In this document: piece after piece, positions 1 to 5,184 of the stretch
How the letters are laid out: each line of letters begins with the position of its first letter
Position numbering within the stretch: position 1 is the stretch's first letter
Origin: Planctomycetota bacterium
GTDB taxonomy: Bacteria; Planctomycetota; MHYJ01; JACPRB01
DNA length: 5,634 nucleotides
Direction of reading: 5' to 3'
Assembly: GCA_016200125.1 (NCBI GenBank)
Contig: JACQFK010000025.1
Location: forward strand, 1 to 5,634
Program-made: the position numbers and the translations under genes
The notes under the pieces: generated by a model
Database searches by the model: none
What the model saw: only the letters and a program-made list of their open reading frames with translations
Told to the model about the DNA's origin: nothing

Positions 1-1003
1 CACGGCGCCCCCCGACGGGCAGCTCGCCGGCCCCGACCAGCGCGGCATCCAGAAGAACGTGCTGCAGCCGGGCATCTACTTCCGGAATCCCAACGAGTGG
101 AAGATCGAGGAGGTCTGGATCGGCTACAACGAGATCACCCTCGAGCAGGTGATGTTCCCCTCGAAGGACGGCTTCACGATCCAGCTCGACATCTCGGTCG
201 TGTGGGGCCTCCTGCCCAAGGACGTGCCCTACATCATCAACCGCTTCGGCAACACGGAGGAGGTGATCCGCAAGATCATCCGGCCCCAGATCGAGTCGAT
301 CTGCCGCATCGAGGGCTCGAAGTACGGCGCGAAGGAGTTCATCGAGGGCACCTCGCGCGAGCAGTTCCAGAACACCTTCCCGGAGACCCTCGTCCACGAG
401 ACCAAGATCCGCAACATCGACGTGCTGCTGGGCCTGGTCCGCGACATCCACGTCCCCAACGAGCTGCGCGAGCCGATCCAGAACTCCAAGATCGCCGCCG
501 AGGAGCAGCTCACCAAGGAGGAGCAGCGCAAGACGCAGGTCATCATGAACGAGCTCGAGGAGCTCAAGGCCAGCGTCAACAAGGGCGTGCGCGAGGTCGC
601 GGCCGAGACCGAGAAGATGGTCGCGAACGTGAAGGCGACGGCGGAACGGAAGGTCGCGACGACCGCGGCGGACAAGGACGTCGCCGTGGCCGAGATCCGC
701 AAGCGGGTCGCCCAACTCGCCGCCGAGCGCGAGCGCATCCTGGGCCGCGCCGACGCCGACGTGATCGAGATGCTGCAGAAGGCCGAGGCCGACCGCTTCC
801 AGAAGAACGTCACCGCGATCGGCGACCCCGAGGCCTACGCGAACTACATCTTCGCGACGAAGCTGCCGGAGGACCTGAAGATCCACATGCGCTACGCGGG
901 CCCGGGCACCTTCTGGACCGACCTGCCCCCGGGCGCCAGGACGCTCGAGGATGCGGCGACCCGGAAGATCCTGGAGCGCGACCAGCGGGACCTCCGGAAG
1001 TAG
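1..1003 (+). CDS. SPFH/band 7 domain protein (prohibitin/flotillin-like), 5' partial
   Basis: The frame is open from the first complete codon at position 2, so the true start lies upstream. The GTG at 59 is internal, because conserved-looking sequence precedes it. About 333 residues are visible. Residues ~1-155 look like an SPFH (band 7) fold: alternating strands with ITLEQVMFPSKDGFTIQLDISVVW, a typical band 7 core pattern, followed by the helical part with IIRPQIES. Residues ~156-269 are a long charged Ala/Glu/Lys/Arg heptad-like coiled coil, and ~270-333 are a short globular tail ending in a charged stretch. Family members form oligomeric rings or scaffolds on membranes through an N-terminal hydrophobic segment, which would lie outside this window. 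The next gene starts 76 nt downstream and need not be co-transcribed. Flotillin, prohibitin or HflK/C-type subfamily cannot be decided without the N-terminus. The family call is secure; the cellular role is unknown. Confidence 0.88.
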   Translation, partial: TAPPDGQLAGPDQRGIQKNVLQPGIYFRNPNEWKIEEVWIGYNEITLEQVMFPSKDGFTIQLDISVVWGLLPKDVPYIINRFGNTEEVIRKIIRPQIESICRIEGSKYGAKEFIEGTSREQFQNTFPETLVHETKIRNIDVLLGLVRDIHVPNELREPIQNSKIAAEEQLTKEEQRKTQVIMNELEELKASVNKGVREVAAETEKMVANVKATAERKVATTAADKDVAVAEIRKRVAQLAAERERILGRADADVIEMLQKAEADRFQKNVTAIGDPEAYANYIFATKLPEDLKIHMRYAGPGTFWTDLPPGARTLEDAATRKILERDQRDLRK

Positions 1004-1023
1004 GCCGGCGCGGACGTCTTCCC

Positions 1024-1052
1024 TTGGACGGCGGGCGTAAAGAAGGTAAGCT
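1024..1052 (+). promoter_or_regulatory. weak candidate sigma70 promoter upstream of the Tat TIM-barrel gene
   Basis: TTGGAC at 1024-1029 and TAAGCT at 1047-1052 are separated by 17 nt, the ideal spacing, but each box matches the consensus at only three of six positions. It lies in the 76-nt gap between the SPFH gene and the next gene, where a promoter would be expected if the two are separate units. A four-base CCCT at 1056-1059 could pair with AGGG at 1066-1069 and cover part of the ribosome binding site, but the stem is too short to press. Confidence 0.2.
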
Positions 1053-1079
1053 CGACCCTCCATTCAGGGGAGACCGCGC

Positions 1080-2033
1080 ATGAACGGAAGACTATCGCGG
1101 CGCGAGGCGCTCGCCTCCGCCGGGGCCCTCGTGGCCGGCGGGCTCGCCGCCCTGCCCGCCGTAGCCTTGGCGAAGGCGGGACAGGACCGTCCCAAGGACG
1201 AGCCCTTCAAGTACTGCCTCAACACGAGCACGCTCCGCGGCCAGAAGCTCCCGATCATGGAGATCGTCGACATCGCCGCGAAGGCGGGCTTCCAGGCCCT
1301 CGAGCCCTGGATCTTCGAGCTCGAGATGCACAAGTCCGCCGCCCCGCTCAAGGACCTGGGGAAGAAGATCGCGGACCTCGGCCTCACGGTCGAGAGCGCG
1401 ATCGGCTTCGCCCCCTGGGTCGTCGACGACGACGCGAGGCGGGCGAAGGGCGTGGAGCAGATGAAGCGCGAGATGGAGATGGTCGCCGAGATCGGCGGCA
1501 AGCGCATCGCCGCGCCGCCCGCCGGCGCGAACGACAAGCCGGGGCTCGACCTGCTCAGGGCCGCCGAGCGCTACCGCGCGATCTGCGAGATCGGCGACAA
1601 GATCGGGGTCGTCCCCGAGATGGAGTTCTGGGGCTCCGCGAAGTCGATGAGCACGCTCGCGGAAGCCGCCTTCGTGGCGCTCCAGAGCGGCCACCCCAAG
1701 GCCTGCATCCTGGCGGACATCTACCACCTGCACAAGGGCGGCTCGGGCCACGACAGCATCCGCCTGCTGAGCGGCGACGCGATCCACGTCATCCACACCA
1801 ACGACTACCCGGCCGACCCGCCGCGCGAGACGGTGACCGACGCCCACCGCGTCTATCCCGGCGACGGCGTGGCGCCGCTCGCGAAGTTCTTCCAGAACCT
1901 GAAGGCGATCGGCTTCACGGGCTCGCTCTCGGTGGAACTCTTCAACAAGGAGTATTGGAAGCAGGACGCGGCGGTCGTCGCGAAGACGGCCTTCGAGAAG
2001 ACCCGCGCCGCAGTCAAGAAGGCCTTCGCCTAG
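1080..2033 (+). CDS. Tat-exported TIM-barrel protein, sugar phosphate isomerase/epimerase superfamily
   Basis: A 317-residue protein starting at ATG 1080, with a strong ribosome site AGGGGAG (1066-1072) 7 nt upstream. Residues 1-31 form a twin-arginine signal: S6-R7-R8-E9, a hydrophobic Ala/Leu/Gly segment at 10-30, and an Ala-Leu-Ala cleavage site at 29-31. The mature part resembles the xylose isomerase-like TIM barrel (AP endonuclease family 2 fold; IolE/IolI/hydroxypyruvate isomerase relatives). Likely divalent-metal ligands sit at strand ends: E182 (MEFWG), D213 with H216 (LADIYHLHKGG), H239 (VIHTND) and E286 (LSVELF). Such enzymes isomerise or epimerise sugars or sugar acids. Substrate is not deducible. 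Tat export implies folding, perhaps with metal, before transport to the periplasm. The gene is 9 nt upstream of a serine hydrolase gene, so the two are probably co-transcribed. The cleavage region is encoded by a palindromic repeat (1152-1184). Family confidence is high; exact reaction is unknown. Confidence 0.88.
   Translation: MNGRLSRREALASAGALVAGGLAALPAVALAKAGQDRPKDEPFKYCLNTSTLRGQKLPIMEIVDIAAKAGFQALEPWIFELEMHKSAAPLKDLGKKIADLGLTVESAIGFAPWVVDDDARRAKGVEQMKREMEMVAEIGGKRIAAPPAGANDKPGLDLLRAAERYRAICEIGDKIGVVPEMEFWGSAKSMSTLAEAAFVALQSGHPKACILADIYHLHKGGSGHDSIRLLSGDAIHVIHTNDYPADPPRETVTDAHRVYPGDGVAPLAKFFQNLKAIGFTGSLSVELFNKEYWKQDAAVVAKTAFEKTRAAVKKAFA
1152..1184. repeat. imperfect palindromic repeat embedded in a coding sequence
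   Basis: CTGCCCGCC (1152-1160) is complementary to GGCGGG (1175-1180) plus CAG (1182-1184), giving a 9-bp stem with a single bulged A at 1181 around a 14-nt loop. The loop holds GCC-TT-GGC (1164-1171). On the minus strand it reads RLRQGYGGQ in one frame and PAFAKATAG in another. From memory these peptide strings recur in predicted proteins of many environmental genomes, as expected for a dispersed repeat; I could not check this. Only one copy is present here. It lies in frame inside the Tat signal sequence and encodes the residues around L25-Q35. Confidence 0.6.
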
Positions 2034-2042
2034 GAGAACCAG

Positions 2043-3170
2043 ATGAAGACTCTGCTCAGCGTCCTGGTCCTGATGTCGCTGGCCCCCGCGGGCCAGGAAG
2101 CGAAGCTCAGCGACTACTTCCCGCCGCCGGAGGAGAAGGGCGGCTGGCGGACGCTGCTGCCGGAGAGCGGCACGCCCGACGCCGCGCAGAAAGCGAAGAT
2201 CCGCGAGGTCGCGGGCGTCGACTGGGACAAGCTCGCCCAGGCCTGGGAGTTCAACGCCGCGGTCGAAGGGGCCACGCAGCTGCTGGTCATCCGCCGCGGT
2301 CACGTGGTCGGCGAGTGGACGAAGGACTGCGACCGCAAGAAGGCCTTCAACATCTACTCCAGCTCGAAGTCCTACACCAGCGTCGCCTGGGGCCTGCTCC
2401 TCAAGGACAGCGAGGAGGGCAAGCTGCCGGGCGGGAAGAAGATCACGCTCGACACCAAAGTCTGCAACGATCAGTGGCTGCCCGAGTCGCTGCCGCTGCC
2501 GGATCCGCGCAAGGCCGACATCACGGTGCGCAACCTGCTCAACATGGCGAGCGGCCTGGGCACCGAGAACGTGCCCGCCGAGGCGCCCTTCGAGTTCTCG
2601 CTGGGCCACGTCGAAGGCTCGCCCTTCGCGAAGCTGAAGGGCGATCCCGGGGCCGTCTTCAACTACTCGAACGCCGGCGTCGCGCACCTCGTCCTCGTCT
2701 TCAACCGCGCGATGGGGAAGGACCTCTATCCGTTCCTGAAGGAGCGGGTGCTCGACCCGATCGGCGAGAAGCCCGAGTCCTGGCTCGAGATCGGCGGCAA
2801 GGGCAAGATCGGCCCCTTCAACCAGGGTTACAGCGGCCTGCACACCTGCGCCCGGGAGCACGCGCGCTTCTGCTATCTGGCGCTCCACAAGGGCGGCTGG
2901 GCGGGGAAGGAGCTCGTCCCCTCGAGCTACTACGACTTCGCCTGGACGGGCCAGAAGATCAAGCCCGACTACGGCGCGCAGTGGTGGGTGCAGCCGCGCC
3001 ATCCCGCGGCGCCGAAGGACCTGGTCCAGACGGCCGGCGCGAAGAACAACCACGGCTACCTGATCCCGAGCCTCGACCTGGTGTTCGTCCGCCTGGGCGA
3101 CGGCAGCAAATTCCCCAAGGACTGGGAGCACGACCTCGTCAGCAAGGTCGTCGACGCGGTGGTGAAGTAG
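2043..3170 (+). CDS. secreted serine hydrolase, beta-lactamase/penicillin-binding fold (class C-like)
   Basis: A 375-residue protein starting at ATG 2043, with AGGAGA (2032-2037) overlapping the previous stop codon and 6 nt between AGGAG and ATG. Residues 1-16 are a short Sec signal peptide: K2, hydrophobic 4-13, and A14-P15-A16 as cleavage site. The domain carries the serine beta-lactamase-family motifs in order: S106-S-S-K109 (SxxK nucleophile and base), Y208-S-N210 (YxN), and H337-G338 as the HxG/KTG equivalent, followed by a typical LDLVFVRLGDG strand. A helix with NLLNMASGLG (165-173) matches the usual 'tLLtHtSGL' position. The family (COG1680-like) includes esterases, D-aminopeptidases and carboxypeptidases, and most members are not resistance enzymes. 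Substrate cannot be told from sequence. Length and all three motifs indicate an intact enzyme acting outside the cytoplasm, beside the exported TIM-barrel protein. No lipobox cysteine is seen. Confidence 0.9.
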   Translation: MKTLLSVLVLMSLAPAGQEAKLSDYFPPPEEKGGWRTLLPESGTPDAAQKAKIREVAGVDWDKLAQAWEFNAAVEGATQLLVIRRGHVVGEWTKDCDRKKAFNIYSSSKSYTSVAWGLLLKDSEEGKLPGGKKITLDTKVCNDQWLPESLPLPDPRKADITVRNLLNMASGLGTENVPAEAPFEFSLGHVEGSPFAKLKGDPGAVFNYSNAGVAHLVLVFNRAMGKDLYPFLKERVLDPIGEKPESWLEIGGKGKIGPFNQGYSGLHTCAREHARFCYLALHKGGWAGKELVPSSYYDFAWTGQKIKPDYGAQWWVQPRHPAAPKDLVQTAGAKNNHGYLIPSLDLVFVRLGDGSKFPKDWEHDLVSKVVDAVVK

Positions 3171-3182
3171 GGGCGAGCCACG
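3169..3182 (+). promoter_or_regulatory. ribosome binding site supporting an ACG start
   Basis: AGGGG (3169-3173) overlaps the TAG stop of the serine hydrolase and lies 6 nt before ACG at 3180. The previous junction has the same geometry: AGGAG overlapping a TAG, 6 nt, then ATG, with 9 nt between stop and start in both cases. This supports a start at 3180 rather than at the later TTG (3318), which has only a weak purine stretch (GGAACGGCGAAG) in front of it. Confidence 0.4.
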
Positions 3183-3707
3183 GACTCGCAAGATTTCATC
3201 CACGGGCCCTGGAAGAAGCTTCTAGAGGACGTCCGGGAGCGGATCGGCGAGGGGAAGATCCGGGGCTTCGGCCCCCTGCGGCGGCTCGTCCTGGCCTCGG
3301 ACGCAGGAACGGCGAAGTTGTGGCTGGGGGGCGATGTGGACGAGGTCTTCTGGACCTGCTTTACCCACCGCGCCCGGCGGCGATTCCCCGCGCAGCTTCG
3401 CCTGATGAGCCGGCAATTTTCGAACGAGCGCGGGTGGAAATTGCTGCGGACCGGAGACCTTGCCTTCGATGAAGGGTATTCCGCGTGGACGCCGGCTCCG
3501 GAGAAAGCGGAGCCGCTTCTCACGGCGGCGGTCCGTCGTTCCTACGACCGGCTCTTTGCCCAGTTCCCGGGAGTCAGCCTGTCCGTGTACGGGAGGGAAG
3601 TGGTCCTCGTCCATGCCCCGCTGATCCGGCAGGCGCCACCCCTGCTCGCCTTCGTCCTGGGATCGGTGGACTGCGTCCAGAGCCTCCTGGGCGGCGTCTC
3701 CTCCTGA
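3180..3707 (+). CDS. unrecognised ~175-residue soluble protein; start uncertain (ACG 3180 or TTG 3318)
   Basis: The frame is open from the preceding stop at 3168 to TGA at 3705-3707. The first conventional start is TTG at 3318 (129 residues), but G/C-ending codons and protein-like sequence continue upstream to about 3183, so 3180 is preferred. There are no membrane segments or signal. The N-terminus is a basic amphipathic helix (around PWKKLLEDVRERIGE) followed by GFGPLRR. Residues ~92-100 (GDLAFDEGY), then an acidic/helical part and two short strands (VSLSVYG, VVLVHA), recall a loose pattern in uncharacterised bacterial proteins: 'gdpaFDe' followed by a helix of the type 'Ll.. vr..L..l'. I cannot name a family. 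Codon choice is more mixed than in neighbours, with TTT, AAA, AAT, TTG and TTA-like A/T wobbles between about 3400 and 3620. It lies 9 nt after the hydrolase gene in the same frame. No function is proposed. Confidence 0.6.
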   Translation, partial: TDSQDFIHGPWKKLLEDVRERIGEGKIRGFGPLRRLVLASDAGTAKLWLGGDVDEVFWTCFTHRARRRFPAQLRLMSRQFSNERGWKLLRTGDLAFDEGYSAWTPAPEKAEPLLTAAVRRSYDRLFAQFPGVSLSVYGREVVLVHAPLIRQAPPLLAFVLGSVDCVQSLLGGVSS

Positions 3708-3764
3708 TCGGCTCGATTCCGGAAATCCAGAAGGAAATTGAACGCCTGGCCCTCGCACTTTTTC

Positions 3765-3793
3765 TTGCACGTCCCCCGAAGCGGTGCTATATC
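3765..3793 (+). promoter_or_regulatory. candidate sigma70 promoter for the cupin/TIM-barrel operon
   Basis: TTGCAC (3765-3770) and TATATC (3788-3793) are separated by exactly 17 nt. The -10 box is preceded by TG one base upstream (3785-3786), making an extended -10. The -35 matches consensus at three positions and the -10 at four. The region is clearly richer in A and T than its surroundings and lies in the 181-nt gap between two transcription units. Transcription would begin near 3800, leaving a leader of about 90 nt before ATG 3889. Confidence 0.45.
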
Positions 3794-3800
3794 CGCTAGT

Positions 3801-3888
3801 CCATGGGCCGGAGCCCCTTCGAGGGCCGAGACCCGTTAAGGCGCTGGATTAGTCGAATTAGCAACCTGATTAGGGGAGAACTGGGACG
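3801..3888 (+). promoter_or_regulatory. structured leader with three ATTAG repeats upstream of the cupin gene
   Basis: The leader contains GGGC (3805-3808) able to pair with GCCC (3813-3816) around a 4-nt loop, and a competing hairpin CCCT (3815-3818)/AGGG (3822-3825). The segments 3805-3817 and 3823-3834 are similar to each other (GGGCCG, AG, CCC). Three ATTAG copies follow at 3848-3852, 3857-3861 and 3869-3873, the last running into the ribosome site AGGGGAG (3872-3878). The stems are short, and I do not recognise a known riboswitch. An operator or translational control element is possible. The ATTAG copies may equally be codons of an upstream ORF. Confidence 0.3.
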
Positions 3889-5154
3889 ATGGCCATCGCG
3901 ACGTCGGCGACCCTGAAGGTCTCGAAGAAGCCCGCCGTGGCCCGCGCGCTCGAGGAGGGCGAGGGCGTCCTCCGGCTCGCTCCCTGCTGGGTCCCCCGCT
4001 CCTTCCTCACCCCGGGCCGGCGCCTGAAGCTCCACCCGGATGACTACTACGCCCTCGGCGGTCATCGCGGCGGCATCGACGAGCGCTGGCTCGGCTCCAC
4101 GACCGAGGCGGCGAACGACAACCGCGCGGAGGACGAGGGCCTGAGCTACGTCCACTTCGGCGGCGAGCGCTTCACCCTCCGCGAGGCCGTCAAGATCGAG
4201 GGCGAGCGCATCGTCGGCAAGTCCGTCTGGTCGAAATACAAGCGCTGGCCCGTGTACTCGAAGTTCTTCGACAACCTCGGCCCCATCCCCTGCCACATGC
4301 ACCAGGACGACGAGCAGGCCAAGGCCGTCGGCCAGCAGGGCAAGCCCGAGTCGTACTACTTCCCGCCGCAGCTCAACAACACCGGCAACAACTTCCCCCA
4401 CACGTACTACGGCCTCGAGCCGGGCACGACCCGCGACGACGTCCGTCGCTGCATCGAGAACTGGAACGTCGGCGACAACGGGATGCTCGACCTCTGCAAG
4501 GCCTACCGCCTCAAGCCAGGCACCGGCTGGCTCATCCCGCCCCGCGTGCTCCACGCCCCCGGCTCGATCCTCACCTACGAACCCCAGTGGGGCAGCGACG
4601 TGTTCGCGATGTTCCAGTCCATGGTCGAGTGCCGCTGCGTCCCCTGGCAGCTCCTGGTCAAGGACGTGCCCAAGGCGAAGCAGAAGGACCTCGACTTCAT
4701 CGTCGATCTGCTCGACTGGGACTTCAACACCTGCACGCACTTCAAGGACGCCTGCTACCTGGAGCCCATCGCCACCGAGAACTCGGAGAGCGAGGGCTGG
4801 GTCGACCGCTGGGTCGTCTACGGCCGCATCCACGGCAAGCAGCTCTTCTCGGCCCGCGAGCTCACGGTCCAGCCCGGCGCCAAGGTCACGATCAAGGACT
4901 CCGGCGCGTCGGGCGTGATCGCGGTGCAGGGCAAGGGGAAGATCGGCCGCCACGAGATCGAGACCCCCGTCATGATCCGCTTCGGCCAGATGACCCAGGA
5001 CGAGGTCTTCATCTCCCACGAGGCGGCCGTCCAGGGCGTCACGGTCGAGAACACCGGCACCGAGCCCTTCGTCACGCTGCGCTACTTCGGGCCGGACGTC
5101 TGGGACGCGAAGAAGTATCCGAACGTCGGCGACCACAAGAAGGCCGGCAAGTGA
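3889..5154 (+). CDS. double-cupin protein with mannose-6-phosphate isomerase-like metal site
   Basis: A 421-residue cytosolic protein, ATG 3889, with AGGGGAG (3872-3878) 10 nt upstream. The central cupin carries the signature arrangement of type I phosphomannose isomerase (ManA). H136-M-H138-Q-D-D-E aligns with the ManA 'QVHPDDE' segment, GKPE154 aligns with its 'GK(P/T)E' glutamate, and PPRVLH222APG aligns with 'paGtvHalG'. H136, H138, E154 and H222 are therefore the likely metal ligands, with His in place of the usual Gln. Residues ~310-405 form a second beta-rich cupin-like domain without an obvious metal set. The N-terminal ~85 residues (HPDDYYALGGHRGGIDERW) belong to neither motif block. 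The likely role is isomerisation of a sugar or sugar phosphate, but the native substrate need not be mannose-6-phosphate. A TIM-barrel gene follows after 30 nt and is probably co-transcribed. Fold is secure, reaction inferred. Confidence 0.82.
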   Translation: MAIATSATLKVSKKPAVARALEEGEGVLRLAPCWVPRSFLTPGRRLKLHPDDYYALGGHRGGIDERWLGSTTEAANDNRAEDEGLSYVHFGGERFTLREAVKIEGERIVGKSVWSKYKRWPVYSKFFDNLGPIPCHMHQDDEQAKAVGQQGKPESYYFPPQLNNTGNNFPHTYYGLEPGTTRDDVRRCIENWNVGDNGMLDLCKAYRLKPGTGWLIPPRVLHAPGSILTYEPQWGSDVFAMFQSMVECRCVPWQLLVKDVPKAKQKDLDFIVDLLDWDFNTCTHFKDACYLEPIATENSESEGWVDRWVVYGRIHGKQLFSARELTVQPGAKVTIKDSGASGVIAVQGKGKIGRHEIETPVMIRFGQMTQDEVFISHEAAVQGVTVENTGTEPFVTLRYFGPDVWDAKKYPNVGDHKKAGK

Positions 5155-5184
5155 TCCGGTCAGGGAAATAAGGAGCAGGGCGCT

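Noticed and set aside
97..1083. Overlapping + strand frames (97-1083, 1955-3472, 3485-3799, 4587-5171)
   Set aside because: All give Arg/Gly/Pro-rich products without domains and are out-of-frame readings of well-supported genes.
1092..3203. 703-codon open frame on the minus strand
   Set aside because: It lies antisense to two genes with clear domains, signals and ribosome sites. Its composition (runs of Arg, Leu, Val, Asp, Glu) is typical of an antisense shadow in high-GC3 DNA, and no domain is visible.
3708..3764. Intrinsic terminator after the gene ending at 3707
   Set aside because: There is a short palindrome TTCCGGAA (3717-3724) and a run of five T (3759-3763), but they are 34 nt apart, and no GC-rich stem directly precedes the T run.
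3222..3770. 182-codon minus-strand frame opposite the unrecognised gene
   Set aside because: It is rich in Pro, Gly, Arg and Gln with no hydrophobic core pattern. The + strand frame has better wobble bias and protein-like secondary structure.
3747..3770. Possible sigma54 promoter (CGCAC ... TTGCA) before the cupin gene
   Set aside because: The spacing between the -24-like and -12-like elements is one base too long, and the essential GG of the -24 box is CG. The sigma70 reading with a 17-nt spacer fits better.
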